Assembly (NCBI GenBank): GCA_002683405.1
Contig: NYTH01000037.1
Location: 48,174 to 112,173, forward strand
Source of the DNA: Salinisphaeraceae bacterium
Lineage (GTDB): Bacteria > Pseudomonadota > Gammaproteobacteria > Nevskiales > Salinisphaeraceae
Direction: 5' to 3'
Length of the DNA stretch: 64,000 bases
Shown here: in pieces, positions 38,825-48,613 of the stretch
How the letters are laid out: each line of letters opens with the position of its first letter
How positions within the stretch are numbered: the stretch's first letter is position 1
Made by a program: the position numbers and the translations under genes
Notes under the pieces: model-generated
Databases searched by the model: none
Told to the model about the DNA's origin: nothing
What the model saw: the letters and a program-made list of their open reading frames with translations, nothing else

Positions 38825-39302
38825 ATGAGTAACCACTCGATGCACACGCACCACGCACCATGAACATGGAACAAAGGCACCCGGTCAAAGCCTGTTCCGT
38901 ACCACTTCACAGGTCACGCTGCATTGTCTGATTGGCTGCGCCACCGGTGAGTTTCTCGGCCTGTTTATCGGCACGGTACTGGGGGTGATCCTCACCATGG
39001 GCCTGGCCGTCGTGCTTGCGTTCATCGTGGGTATTTCGATGGCTGTACGGCCAGTGATGAAAAACCACGGCATGGCCCTGGGCGCGGCGCTCTCCACGGT
39101 CTGGCTGGGTGAGGTGTTCTCCATCACCGCCATGGAAATCGCCATGAATGGCATCGACTACTGGATTGGCGGCATCCAGGCGGGCTCCATCAGCAACCCG
39201 CTGTTCTGGATCGGCTTCGCTGTGGCGGTGCCCGCCGGTTATCTGGCGGCCTGGCCGGTCAACTGGATACTACTCACCCGCAACCTGAGGCAATGCCATT
39301 GA
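38825..39302 (+). pseudogene. DUF4396 membrane protein gene with 5' frameshift
   Basis: The ATG at 38825 opens a His-rich N-terminus (MSNHSMHTHHAP) that hits a stop at once. One base further the frame continues as HHEHGTKAPGQSLFRTTSQV and then the DUF4396 body (LHCLIGCATGEFLGL...; AMEIAMNGIDYWIGG; LAAWPVNW) to 39302. A single-base insertion near 38855 explains this. GTG 38985 could start a truncated product. The family consists of small multi-pass membrane proteins often near copper genes; function unknown. Confidence 0.75.
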
Positions 39303-39385
39303 GGTTTACGCCGGACGCCGAGAATAGCGATTCCGCAGCCTGCGGAACCAGCCACACCGCCGTTATTGTTCTTCGTGTTCTCGCT

Positions 39386-40297
39386 TCACAGTTCTGGCAA
39401 TCTGCTGCCGCAGTCGTGCGCAAGTGCGGCGCAGGCGCGGCGTATCGCATCATCCTCGGGCTGCAGCGTGCTGTGCGCAATATCAAAACGTTCGCGCAAC
39501 AGGCGCTGAACCGCAGGCAGCACGCGCCCCCAATCAGCCATATCATCCAGATCGACGTGCGCCGCCAAGGCGTAACTGTTGGTTGACAGGCTCCAGATGT
39601 GCATGTCGTGGACCGCGACTACCCCGTCGATTTCTCCCAGGGCTGACCCCACTTGGTTAATGTCCACCTCCCGAGGCACGCCCTCCATAAGAACGCGCAC
39701 CACATCCCGCAATAGCCGGCTGGCGGAAAAGAGAATCAGGAGGCTCACGAACAACGACAACAACGGATCGGCGATTAAGGGGCCCCCAAAATAGATGATG
39801 ATGCCGGCCGCGATGGCAGCGACCGAACCGAGCAAATCACCCATCACATGCAGTAGCGCGCCGCGCACATTCATGTCTTTTTCGCCGCGCATCAATACCC
39901 AGGCCACGATTATGTTCACCAACAATCCGAGTCCGCCGATAAGCAGTACGATGCCACCCTCTACCGGCGGTGGGTCAGCCATGCGTTTTACTGCCTCATA
40001 GGCAATAAACGCGATCACGCCAAACATAAACAGCACGTTGAATAGCGCGCCGAGAATTTCCGCGCGTTGCAGGCCGAACGAATGCCTGCTTGAAGCCGGT
40101 TTGAGTGCCAGCCATCCGGCGAATGCGCCGACACCCAGCGACAAGGAATCGGTGAGCATATGCCCCGCGTCGGACAACAGCGCCAATGAGTCCGCAAGAA
40201 CGCCCCCGATGACCTCGACGACTGCGAATGCCGTGGTAAAAATCAGCGCGAATAGCAGGGTTTTGGTTGAGCCGTGGCTGTGATCATGGCCGGACAT
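39386..40297 (-). CDS. CDF-family zinc/divalent cation exporter (CzcD/ZitB-like)
   Basis: A 303-residue inner-membrane antiporter; the ATG at 40297 is preferred because it overlaps the methyltransferase stop by one base (TAATG). His-rich start (SGHDHSHGS), six helices with metal residues in ALLSDAGHMLTDSLSL (helix 2) and LLHVMGDLLGSVAAI (helix 5), and the CDF C-terminal domain VAVHDMHIWSLSTNSYALAAHV. Exports Zn or a related ion. Last gene of the long minus-strand metal operon. Confidence 0.92.
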   Translation of the reverse strand: MSGHDHSHGSTKTLLFALIFTTAFAVVEVIGGVLADSLALLSDAGHMLTDSLSLGVGAFAGWLALKPASSRHSFGLQRAEILGALFNVLFMFGVIAFIAYEAVKRMADPPPVEGGIVLLIGGLGLLVNIIVAWVLMRGEKDMNVRGALLHVMGDLLGSVAAIAAGIIIYFGGPLIADPLLSLFVSLLILFSASRLLRDVVRVLMEGVPREVDINQVGSALGEIDGVVAVHDMHIWSLSTNSYALAAHVDLDDMADWGRVLPAVQRLLRERFDIAHSTLQPEDDAIRRACAALAHDCGSRLPEL

Positions 40298-40959
40298 TAC
40301 TTTCCCTCCCTGTCTGGCACGATGCCGGAGCAAATCACCCCGGCGCCAAAATAAACCTCGCGTGCTTCCACCGCCGAAAAATACCGCTGAATCGAATCGG
40401 CCGGCCGGCGGTCGATGACATCAAAAGTTACGCCCGCCGGGCGGTTAAGCAGCGTGGCAAACTTCGCCAGCCAGGTCGGCCAGCGCTGCGGCCATTGCAG
40501 ATCGAATTCGGCAAAGGCTGCGCCTTGCGGCAACTGACGCGCGGCACGGGCCACGATGTCGTCGTAGTCGGCCACCGTGGCAAGCGCAAGTGTCGAGATT
40601 AAGCCGTTCGCGCCGGCGGGAAACTGATAGCTGGACATATCCGCTTCGATTAATTCCACGTTGGCCCATCCGGCTTTTTTCGACCGTTGCTCGGCCTGCT
40701 CCAGCATGGCCGGGGTCAGATCGACCCCAATGATTTTTCCCGTATCGCCAACCGCGGCTTGCAAGTAGGGAAAGTTCAGCCCGGTGCCACAACCCAAATC
40801 GACCACCGTGTCGCCAGGCTTGAGCATCAACGCGCCCGCCGCGATTTTCCGATAGGCTTCCATGTCGATGCCCAAGGCACGGTAAAGCCACATGCCAGGA
40901 TCATAAATTCTGGCCAGCTTGCTGTATTGCTCGCGAAAATCTTCTTTGTCCCAGGCCAT
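40297..40959 (-). CDS. Class I SAM-dependent methyltransferase
   Basis: A 220-residue cytoplasmic methyltransferase. Motif I is VVDLGCGTGLNFPYL (residues ~53-67), with the acidic end of strand 2 in IIGVDLTPAML and a motif II/III region at LISTLALATV. The N-terminal REQYSKLARIYDPG is typical of UbiE-like small-molecule methyltransferases. It is coupled to the CDF gene. The substrate is unknown; methylation linked to metal or metalloid handling is only a guess. Confidence 0.8.
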   Translation of the reverse strand: MAWDKEDFREQYSKLARIYDPGMWLYRALGIDMEAYRKIAAGALMLKPGDTVVDLGCGTGLNFPYLQAAVGDTGKIIGVDLTPAMLEQAEQRSKKAGWANVELIEADMSSYQFPAGANGLISTLALATVADYDDIVARAARQLPQGAAFAEFDLQWPQRWPTWLAKFATLLNRPAGVTFDVIDRRPADSIQRYFSAVEAREVYFGAGVICSGIVPDREGK

Positions 40960-41081
40960 AAAAAATACGCCTTAATGCATAACATCCAAAATGTTCTGGC
41001 TGACCTACCACTTGGGGTGCTGGCGGTGCTGCCCGGTGAACTAAAACAGAACCCGCCTCCAATTAGAGTTCTTATGCTTTG

Positions 41082-41103
41082 CTTTCAGCCGCACGGCTGA
41101 AAG
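41082..41103. repeat. Perfect 10-bp inverted repeat
   Basis: CTTTCAGCCG and its complement separated by CA, in the 179-base gap between the methyltransferase and the cation transporter genes. It could be an RNA hairpin in the operon transcript; no T-run follows on either strand, so termination is doubtful. Confidence 0.5.
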
Positions 41104-41138
41104 AAGTGCTCTACCGAAACCGCTGGCCAAGAGTGAAA

Positions 41139-41792
41139 TCATGACTGCACATGTGCGGCGGTTTCCGGGTCCACGGCCAACGCATCTCGCCCGGCCTCGA
41201 AACCTTCCCATGCAACATAGGGGACAATCAGCAACGCGGCGACCGGATCGGCCCACCACCACCCCTGCCACTGGGTCAACCCTATGCCGACGAGAACCAC
41301 GATGGTTTGATATTCGCAGATCATGGTATCGATCGCATCGTATTTAAGCGTGGGGGCGCCGGTTTTCTTACCGTAGTAGTACTTGCCCCAGGCGAGCACC
41401 GGGTTGACGAACAAGGAGACCAGCAGGATGCCAATACCCCACATGGACATGTCCGACGTTTCGCCGGTAAGCAGCTTACTGACGGCCTCGTAGCATATGA
41501 ACAACACGGCGATGGTAAATGCTGCCGAGAGCACCGAAAGCGCTACTTTTTTTCGCTTGAGCACCTGCCGTTCATCAATGCCATCCAGCTCACCTTTCAG
41601 CCGCCAAATCATGAACGCTGCGGAATTGCCTTCCACGATGCTATCGACCCCCCAGCTTATGAGGGCCGAGCTACCGGTCAGGAAACCGGCTGTCAGCGAA
41701 ATGGCCACTTCGATAGTGTTGTAAATAAGGCTGGCAATTTCGACGAACATGCCGCGCCGAAGGTCTTTGCGTTTGTTCAAGTTTCCAGACAT
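41139..41792 (-). CDS. CDF-superfamily cation transporter (short form)
   Basis: A 217-residue membrane protein with the CDF transmembrane core only. The helix-2 region SSALISWGVDSIVEGNSAAF and helix-5 region LKYDAIDTMICEYQTIVVL carry the paired Asp residues; the C-terminal cytoplasmic domain is missing. This short form is a recognised group rather than an obvious truncation, since it ends cleanly. It lies in the czc operon 40 bases after nhaA. The ion is unknown. Confidence 0.8.
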   Translation of the reverse strand: MSGNLNKRKDLRRGMFVEIASLIYNTIEVAISLTAGFLTGSSALISWGVDSIVEGNSAAFMIWRLKGELDGIDERQVLKRKKVALSVLSAAFTIAVLFICYEAVSKLLTGETSDMSMWGIGILLVSLFVNPVLAWGKYYYGKKTGAPTLKYDAIDTMICEYQTIVVLVGIGLTQWQGWWWADPVAALLIVPYVAWEGFEAGRDALAVDPETAAHVQS

Positions 41793-41832
41793 AAAAAGCT
41801 TTGCTTGTTTGGCGAAGTCAATGATCGAACCG

Positions 41833-43173
41833 TTATCGATGTTGCCTAGAACTCGTTGCCGCCGGCTTGGGAGAGGGCAACACTTTCCATAGCAACGTCA
41901 AACCTATTGCGGCGGCTGCAAACGATCCTGCGAGGACCCCGAGCCGCGCGGCGGCGACCGCCTCGGGCCGCTCAAACGCAAGACTGGTAAGAAACAGGGC
42001 TACCGTGAATCCGACACCCGCGAGCCAGGCGGCGCCGGCCAAGCTCAGCCACCCGGTCCCGTCAGGTAACCTGGCTTTTAGCAGCCAGGCAGCAAGCCAC
42101 GCGCATGCCACTATGCCGAGGGGTTTACCCAGTATCAGCCCTGCGCCCACCCCCGCGAAAATCGCAAGCTCGTCCTGCATTAGCAGAGCCACACCGCTGA
42201 TTTCGACCCCGGCATTGGCTAGCGCAAATAAAGGCATAATCAGGTACAACACCCAAGGTTCCAGGCGAAAACGAAGCGTGTCCAGCGGCGCGAAGGCGCC
42301 GCGCCGCACCGTGTCCAACGCCTGTTGAAACTCGCGGGTGGGGGTATCCTGTCCCCGAAGCAGGTGCGGGATACGGTCCGCAGCTCGTTCCCGTTGTGTC
42401 TGCTGGTGCGTGGGCAGCGACAGCGGGGTCAACAATCCCAGTGCCACGCCGGCCACGGTCGGGTGCACGCCCGACTTTTCCATCGCCAACCAGATCGCCG
42501 CGCCCAAAACCCAGTACGGCAGAAAGCTTCTAACCCCAGCGCCGCGCATACCCAGCACCAGCAACAGTCCGGCGGCCGCGATCAGCAGCGGCGTGGTAGC
42601 AATATCGCTACTGTAGAACAGAGCGATAACGCCGATGGTGCCTATGTCATCGACCACTGCCAGGGTGAGCAGAAAGGCTCGCAGCCCCGCGGGCACGCGT
42701 GGCCCCAATAGACTCAGCAGGGCAATCGCGAAGGCTACATCGGTGGCCATGGGCACAGCCCAGCCCGAAGACTCGCCGACTTGCGCGTTGAATGCGAGAT
42801 AGACCAGCGCTGGCAACAGCATGCCGCCAAGCGCCGCGGCGGCAGGCATAAGCGCGGTTTCCCAGGACGACAGCGCTCCGCGCACGACTTCGTGCTTGAC
42901 TTCGAGACTCACGTGGAAAAAGAACAACGCCATCAAGGCGTCGTCGATCCAGTCGTGCAGCGACAACGAAAGCGTCCAGTCACCCACGCGCAGCGCTATT
43001 TCAGTCCCCCAGAAATCGGCGTAATTCGGCAGCAATCCCGTGTTGGCCCAAACCAGCGATATCACGGTGGCGGCCAGCAGCAGCATCCCGCTGGACGGCT
43101 CGTATGCGGCAAACCGCAGGAGCGGCGACTTCAGCCGCCTTGCAATGCTTTGCTCCGTAGTGCTGACGCTCAT
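41833..43173 (-). CDS. nhaA: Na+/H+ antiporter NhaA
   Basis: A 446-residue inner-membrane antiporter. TDVAFAIALLSLLGPRVPAG (aspartate of helix 4) and LAVVDDIGTIGVIALFY (the ion-binding Asp pair of helix 5) are the NhaA signatures; LHDWIDDALMALFFFHVSLEVKHE lies near the N-terminus. It is longer than E. coli NhaA (388) by a charged loop (QQTQRERAADRIPHLL) and a C-terminal tail. ATG 43173 is preferred; TTG 43182 would overlap the upstream gene. Unexpected inside a czc operon. Confidence 0.93.
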   Translation of the reverse strand: MSVSTTEQSIARRLKSPLLRFAAYEPSSGMLLLAATVISLVWANTGLLPNYADFWGTEIALRVGDWTLSLSLHDWIDDALMALFFFHVSLEVKHEVVRGALSSWETALMPAAAALGGMLLPALVYLAFNAQVGESSGWAVPMATDVAFAIALLSLLGPRVPAGLRAFLLTLAVVDDIGTIGVIALFYSSDIATTPLLIAAAGLLLVLGMRGAGVRSFLPYWVLGAAIWLAMEKSGVHPTVAGVALGLLTPLSLPTHQQTQRERAADRIPHLLRGQDTPTREFQQALDTVRRGAFAPLDTLRFRLEPWVLYLIMPLFALANAGVEISGVALLMQDELAIFAGVGAGLILGKPLGIVACAWLAAWLLKARLPDGTGWLSLAGAAWLAGVGFTVALFLTSLAFERPEAVAAARLGVLAGSFAAAAIGLTLLWKVLPSPKPAATSSRQHR

Positions 43174-43178
43174 GCGAA

Positions 43179-44153
43179 TCAAGCCGATTCGAGCAATCGA
43201 ATAGCGAAGACGATAGCCGCGGCGGGTAATCCTAGCGCCAAAGCCACCAACAGACTGTTAACCGAATATTTTAAGAGTCTGTAGCGCGCAGGCGCGGATT
43301 GCTTGAGGCGCCGGACCCGGGCCAGCAATGGGGCCAATCCGGCGAAGATGCGGTTGGCCGCGCCGCGCGGGTCGCCATCCAGGTTAGGGACTACCGTGGT
43401 CTTCATGAGAAGGCAGTAGAAACCGTTGACAAGCGGGCCAAAGAGCCAGGTCGGACGGCGCACATCACACATTAGTATGAGCCGGTCCTCGCGTGAGTCG
43501 TTCCGGGCGTGGTGAATAAAGGTTTCGTCAAACAGCAGATCTTGACCTTCGCGCCATTCGTGCCTGTGGCCGTCAATATCGATATAACAGTCGCTGGAGT
43601 CGGACGTTGCCAGTCCCAGGTGATATCGCAGCGAGCAGGCCACCGGGTCGGCATGCGGGGTGAGCATGGCGCCGGCGGGCAGTACCGAAAACATTGCGCC
43701 TTGTACACCTGGAATTCGATTCAGTAGGCGGGTGGTTTCCGGACAAAGCCGCCGCGCTGATACATGGCTGGCGCCATACCAGTGCAGGTAAAACTTGCTC
43801 CAGCCATACTTGTGGAACGTGCGAAACCCTACATCGTAGTAGGCGGCCGAGTCCGGCCGGGCCGTTTGCTCGAACACACGCTGGCAGTGCAGCGCCAAGG
43901 CCTCGTTGCGGATCGTTTTCCAGTTCTCGCGAATCGGGCGCAGTTCCGGATACGCTTTCAGATCCATGATCGCCCCGCGGCCGCGGGGCCGGGTGAACAG
44001 ATAAAGGAGACAGTTCAGTGGCGTGAAGATCGGCCAGCCTTTACGCAGATATTGACGCACGCTGTCGTAACGTCGTCGACCACGGAATCTGTACACATAC
44101 ACCATTGAAAGCAGGGAGAAAAGCAGAAGGATCGAGGCAATGATCATTACCAT
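43179..44153 (-). CDS. LpxO-like lipid A / aspartyl beta-hydroxylase
   Basis: A 324-residue 2-oxoglutarate/Fe(II) dioxygenase with an N-terminal membrane anchor (IIASILLLFSLLSMVYVY) and a C-terminal hydrophobic segment. The catalytic core has HADPVACSLRYHLGL (HxD pair), the second His in FIHHARNDS and the 2-oxoglutarate Arg in DRLILMCDVRRP. These match LpxO, which 2-hydroxylates lipid A fatty acids at the inner membrane. ATG 44153 sits one base after the Sel1 gene stop. Its place in the czc operon suggests envelope remodelling under metal stress. Confidence 0.85.
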   Translation of the reverse strand: MVMIIASILLLFSLLSMVYVYRFRGRRRYDSVRQYLRKGWPIFTPLNCLLYLFTRPRGRGAIMDLKAYPELRPIRENWKTIRNEALALHCQRVFEQTARPDSAAYYDVGFRTFHKYGWSKFYLHWYGASHVSARRLCPETTRLLNRIPGVQGAMFSVLPAGAMLTPHADPVACSLRYHLGLATSDSSDCYIDIDGHRHEWREGQDLLFDETFIHHARNDSREDRLILMCDVRRPTWLFGPLVNGFYCLLMKTTVVPNLDGDPRGAANRIFAGLAPLLARVRRLKQSAPARYRLLKYSVNSLLVALALGLPAAAIVFAIRLLESA

Positions 44154-44154
44154 G

Positions 44155-45162
44155 TCATTCGCTCCCGACCGCCGTGGGCGCGACGTTCGGACGAAGGGCA
44201 TGACCGGCCAGCGTACCGGGACGCTCCGGCTCGTTGGCGGAATCTTGGATCTTGGTTGCCAAACGCTCAGCCAGGCGGTGAGCGTTCATAGTCTGTTCTT
44301 CGCTTAATAATTTGCGCAGGTCCTCTCGATTCTGGATTGCACTGCTTAGACCCTGTTCGGCGGCCAGTTCGGTCCAGGCGTAGGCCTTAACAACATCCGC
44401 CTCGACGCCTTGGCCCAGCGTGTACATGACGCCCAGGTTATGTTGCGCAAACGCGTGGCCAGACAGCGCCGCTTGCTTGAACCAGAAAAAGGCGGCTTGC
44501 TGGTCCGCGGCCACGCCAACACCCTGGGCGTATTTGTTAGCTAGTTTGATCTGCGCGAGCGACACCCCCTGTTCGGCGGCACGCCGATACAAGTCTGTCG
44601 CCACACGGAAATTCTGTCGTACACCCTGTCCGAGGTCGTATAGGAGGCCCAGATTATATTGGGCTGGCGCATAATCCTGATCGGCTGCGCGTTGATATAA
44701 GGCGGCGGCATGCCGCGCGTCTTGTTTGATGCCGAAGCCCCTGCGGTACAGGTTGCCGAGTTGGTACTGGGCCTGGGCGAGGCCCTGGTCCGCTGCCTTG
44801 CGGTACCATTGGGCCGCGGCCTCCGGCGCTGCTTCCACACCCCGGCCCAGCTCCAGCAACAGTGCAAGGTTGTACTGGGCTTTCAGATGGCCTTGCTCGG
44901 CCGCGCGGTGAAACCACTCGTAAGCGCGCTCATCATCACGCGGCACCCCTTCGCCTACGGCGTAGGCCCTACCGACAGTATTCTGCGCCTCGGCGTCGCC
45001 CTGTTCGGCGCGCTGCAACGTGGCGCGGGCCGCTGACGGCAACCCGGATTGCTCGGCGGCTTCCGATGCTGGCGGTTCCGGCTCTTGCGAACATGCGCCC
45101 AGGCTCAGCGCAGCGCCGAGCGCAAGCGCCCCCAGGCAATAGCGGACAACGGTGGTAATCAT
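44155..45162 (-). CDS. Sel1-repeat lipoprotein of the czc operon
   Basis: A 335-residue exported scaffold protein. ATG 45162 overlaps the PII-like gene stop by 4 bases. Signal with lipobox SLGAC, then about six Sel1 repeats (AQNTVGRAYAVGEGVPRD, AQYNLALLLELGRGV, AQYQLGNLYRRGFGI, AQYNLGLLYDLGQGV, AQIKLANKYAQGVGV, AQHNLGVMYTLGQGV) and an acidic tail. The first repeat closely resembles that of the lipoprotein at 27941, so the two are paralogues in two different RND operons. Confidence 0.85.
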   Translation of the reverse strand: MITTVVRYCLGALALGAALSLGACSQEPEPPASEAAEQSGLPSAARATLQRAEQGDAEAQNTVGRAYAVGEGVPRDDERAYEWFHRAAEQGHLKAQYNLALLLELGRGVEAAPEAAAQWYRKAADQGLAQAQYQLGNLYRRGFGIKQDARHAAALYQRAADQDYAPAQYNLGLLYDLGQGVRQNFRVATDLYRRAAEQGVSLAQIKLANKYAQGVGVAADQQAAFFWFKQAALSGHAFAQHNLGVMYTLGQGVEADVVKAYAWTELAAEQGLSSAIQNREDLRKLLSEEQTMNAHRLAERLATKIQDSANEPERPGTLAGHALRPNVAPTAVGSE

Positions 45163-45488
45163 CGTTGCACCGCTGCGTCGCCTCGCTGCCCGTCGGCGAT
45201 GCGGATCGCTTCGCGCAATTCGCAAACAAATACCTTGCCGTCGCCCGGGTGTCCTTCGCCGGTGCGGGCGTTTTCCACAATCGTTTCCACCACCGGCGCT
45301 ACCAATTCGTCCGGCAGGTCAATCTCCAGCTTGACCATTTTGGCCATGCGCAGGCGGGTGTCGTCCGTGCCGTGACCAAACTCGCGTAGATGCACGATCG
45401 CGACGCTGGGCAGGGCGGGAATTGCATTGAGCGCGTCCAGCACTTTGTCGAGCATGTGCTCTTGGATATAGGCTTTTACTTCTTGCAT
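45159..45488 (-). CDS. PII-like protein of the metal-efflux type
   Basis: A 109-residue cytoplasmic ferredoxin-fold protein: EVKAYIQEHMLDKVLDALN as strand 1 and helix 1, the middle strand VKLEIDLPDELVAPVVETIV, and GKVFVCELREAIRIADGQRG as the B/C-loop and last strand. The layout is GlnB-like but lacks the uridylylated T-loop tyrosine. It fits the PII-NG group known to sit next to CzcABC/CusABC genes. ATG 45488 follows the pump gene by 10 bases. Presumably a small-ligand sensor that tunes the pump. Confidence 0.82.
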   Translation of the reverse strand: MQEVKAYIQEHMLDKVLDALNAIPALPSVAIVHLREFGHGTDDTRLRMAKMVKLEIDLPDELVAPVVETIVENARTGEGHPGDGKVFVCELREAIRIADGQRGDAAVQR

Positions 45489-45498
45489 GGTTTGCTCC

Positions 45499-48400
45499 TT
45501 AAAATTCGGTTTCGCGTTTAGGCTCGGCAAACCAGCGATAAATGCTGGGCAGCACGAGCAGGGTGAGTAACGTGGATGTCACCAATCCGCCGATGACCAC
45601 GGCCGCCAGGGGGCGTTGCACGTTCGAGCCGATGCCGTTGGCCAGCAGCAGCGGGATCAAACCGAGGATGCTGGTGAGCGCGGTCATGAGCACCGGGCGC
45701 ATGCGATGCTCGGCGCCCGTGCGCACCGCCTCGTCGGTCTCCATGCCCTCTTCGCGAAGTTGGTTGATGTAGGACACCAGCACCACACCGTTGAGCACGG
45801 CCACGCCGAATACCGCGATAAATCCGACCGCGGCGGGCACCGAGACGTACAAGCCGGAGATCCATAACGCGAAAATGCCGCCGGTAATGGCGAAAGGCAC
45901 GTTCAGGAATATCAGCGTGGCGTAGCGCAGCGAGTTGAAGGCGCTGAACAGCAGCAGGAAGATCAGGCCGAGGGTGACCGGCACCACCAGGAACAGCCGC
46001 GCCATCGCCCGCTCCTGATTCTCGAACTGCCCACCGAACTCCACGAAATAGCCCGGCGGCATATCCACTTCTTTTTTGATCCGCTGACGCAGTTCTTCCA
46101 CCACGCCGCCCATGTCGCGGCCGCGCACGTTCATTTGCACATAGATGCGGCGGCTGGCATTGGAGCGGCTGATTTGTTTGGGGCCGGTTTCCACCCGGAT
46201 ATCGGCCACACGGGTCAGCGGCAGAATCGCACCCTCGGGTGTGCGGATGGGCAACTGCTTGATTACATCCAGCCGTTCCCGCTGGTCCTGCTGCAAACGC
46301 AGGAAAATGTCGTAGCGGCGGATGCCGTCGAAGACCACGCCGGCGCTTACCCCGCCGATCCCCGCCTCCACCGTGCCGAGTATTTCGTCGGTAGACAGGC
46401 CGTAACGAGCCAGCGCCTCGCGGTCCGGCGTAATCACGATTTGCTGTTTGCCGCCCTGTTGCTGCTGTTTTACATCGACGGCGCCGCGCACTTCTTTGGC
46501 CAATGCCGTCACCTCGCCCGCAACGCGTTCGAGTTCACCGAAGTCATCCCCGTAAATGCTGGCAACCAATTGCGCCTGCACGCCGGATAACAGCTCGTCG
46601 GTACGCAGTTGGATGGGCTGGGAGAAGTTGTTGGCCAAACCCGGGACTTCCGCCGTAGCTTTTTCCGACATCGCCGCTTGCAGTTGCTCGTAGTCGCGGC
46701 CGGATTGCCATTGGTCCAAGGGCTTCAAGGTCACCACCGTGGCGATCACATTGATGGGCTCGGGATCGCCGCCGACCTCGGCCCGGCCGACGCGCGAATA
46801 GGTACCCGTGACTTCCGGAAAAGTATTCAACGAATTTTGAATACGCTTGGCGTAGTCAATCGCCGATTCCAGGCTGGCGCCGGGCGGTAGCGTGGAACGC
46901 ACCTGAATAGTGCCTTCACGCAGCGTCGGTACAAACTCACTGCCCAGCGTTGGGAACAGGGCCAGGCTGGCCGCGAACAGCAGCACCGAAAAGCCCAGAA
47001 CCAGCGCCGGAACCTTGAGCGCGGCGTCGCGCAGGGGCCGATAGCCGCGTTTTAGCCAACCAACGAACCGGGGCTCTCCCTGAATCGCATCCTTTCTGAA
47101 AAACAGGGTGACCAGAACCGGCACCAGGACAAGTGCGACCACCAAGGCCCCGATAAGCGCAAAGCTGATGGAGTACGCCATCGGCGAAAACAGCTTGCCC
47201 TCCACCCCCTGGAGCGTGAAGATCGGCAGAAACACCGCGATGACAATACCGCTGGCAAATACAATGGGCCGGGCTACCTCACGGGCGGAAACCCCCACCA
47301 GCCGCGTCATGGAACTGAATTTGTCCGCGCCCTGCTCCATGTGGCGAAAGCTGTTTTCGATCATGACCACCGACCCGTCGACGACCATGCCAATGGCAAT
47401 GGCCAGACCGCCCAGGCTCATCAGGTTGGCGGACAGGCCCGCCATCTTCATGCCGATAAAGGCAACCAACACCGACAGCGGCAGGCTGGCGACCACGATC
47501 AGCGTGGATCGCAGATTGCCCAGAAACAGGTAGAGGATGATCAGCACCAACACCGCGCCTTGCAGTAACGCCGACGTGACGGTGCCGATGGCCTTGTCCA
47601 CCAGCTCGCCCTGGGTGTAATAGACGTTGAGGGCCATGCCCTCGGGCAGCGCGTCGTTTACTGCTTCAACCTTGGCTTCGACGTCTTCCAGCACTTTGCG
47701 GGTGTTGGTGCCGATCAGCTTGAATACGTAGCCGCCGACCGCTTCCACGCCGTTGGAAACTTCCGCGCCGCGCCGGATGGCCGGGCCGTATTCAACCTGG
47801 GCGATGTCGCCCACGAGAATGGGCACCCCGCCCGACTCGGACACGACGATATTGCGGATGTCTTGCAGCCCCTGCTTTTCCGGGTTGATCCAGCCGTAAC
47901 CGCGAATGACATATTCCTCACCGCCGCGGTTGATGAACGACGCGCCCACGTTGCGGTTATTACCAGCCAGCGCGCCGCGCACATCGGCGATAGTGATGCC
48001 GCGCGCCAGCAGTGCCTGGGCATCCAGATTGACCTGGTATTGGTGTTCGAATCCGCCGATGGACAGCACGCCGGTGACGCCCGGCACCGTGCGCAACTGC
48101 GGTTTCACGATCCAGTCCTGGGCCAGGCGCCGATCCGTCAGGCTGTGGTTATAGCCGTCCTTGTTCTCGATGTCGTAGAGCATGATGCGGCCCAGGCCGC
48201 TGGTAATCGGGCCAAGCTCCGGTTCGCCCAGGCCCTCGGGCACGTTGCGGCGGGCGTCGGCCAGGCGTTCGAGCACCAGGCGGCGGGCGAAGTAAATATC
48301 GGTGCCGTCCTCGAAATACACATCGACCCGCGACAGGCCGAAAATCGAGGTGGACTGCACCTTCTCGATCCCCGGCAGGCCGTACATGGCAATCTCGATG

Positions 48401-48603
48401 GGATAGGAAATCTGGGTTTCCACGTCCTCGGTGGCCAGTCCCTCGCTGACGGTAAAGATTTGCACCAGCGCGGGCGTGGCGTCGGGAAAGGCATCCACCG
48501 GCAGTTGTTTCAGGGACAGGTAACCGCCGATGGCCAGGCCGACCACGGCGACCAGAACCATCAGGCGGTTGTTGAGGGCGGAGCGGACAATCGCGTCAAT
48601 CAT
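45499..48603 (-). CDS. czcA: CzcA-like heavy-metal RND pump
   Basis: A 1034-residue inner-membrane proton/cation antiporter. The N-terminal LKQLPVDAFPDATPALVQIF and the helix-4 signature LAIAIGMVVDGSVVMIENSF (D-G-x5-E-N) place it in the CzcA-type HME-RND family, with divalent cations (Zn, Cd, Co) the likely substrates. Twelve helices and two periplasmic loops are complete, ending LTLLVLPSIYRWF. It follows the adaptor gene by 10 bases. Confidence 0.93.
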   Translation of the reverse strand: MIDAIVRSALNNRLMVLVAVVGLAIGGYLSLKQLPVDAFPDATPALVQIFTVSEGLATEDVETQISYPIEIAMYGLPGIEKVQSTSIFGLSRVDVYFEDGTDIYFARRLVLERLADARRNVPEGLGEPELGPITSGLGRIMLYDIENKDGYNHSLTDRRLAQDWIVKPQLRTVPGVTGVLSIGGFEHQYQVNLDAQALLARGITIADVRGALAGNNRNVGASFINRGGEEYVIRGYGWINPEKQGLQDIRNIVVSESGGVPILVGDIAQVEYGPAIRRGAEVSNGVEAVGGYVFKLIGTNTRKVLEDVEAKVEAVNDALPEGMALNVYYTQGELVDKAIGTVTSALLQGAVLVLIILYLFLGNLRSTLIVVASLPLSVLVAFIGMKMAGLSANLMSLGGLAIAIGMVVDGSVVMIENSFRHMEQGADKFSSMTRLVGVSAREVARPIVFASGIVIAVFLPIFTLQGVEGKLFSPMAYSISFALIGALVVALVLVPVLVTLFFRKDAIQGEPRFVGWLKRGYRPLRDAALKVPALVLGFSVLLFAASLALFPTLGSEFVPTLREGTIQVRSTLPPGASLESAIDYAKRIQNSLNTFPEVTGTYSRVGRAEVGGDPEPINVIATVVTLKPLDQWQSGRDYEQLQAAMSEKATAEVPGLANNFSQPIQLRTDELLSGVQAQLVASIYGDDFGELERVAGEVTALAKEVRGAVDVKQQQQGGKQQIVITPDREALARYGLSTDEILGTVEAGIGGVSAGVVFDGIRRYDIFLRLQQDQRERLDVIKQLPIRTPEGAILPLTRVADIRVETGPKQISRSNASRRIYVQMNVRGRDMGGVVEELRQRIKKEVDMPPGYFVEFGGQFENQERAMARLFLVVPVTLGLIFLLLFSAFNSLRYATLIFLNVPFAITGGIFALWISGLYVSVPAAVGFIAVFGVAVLNGVVLVSYINQLREEGMETDEAVRTGAEHRMRPVLMTALTSILGLIPLLLANGIGSNVQRPLAAVVIGGLVTSTLLTLLVLPSIYRWFAEPKRETEF

Positions 48604-48613
48604 GGTGCCCCCC

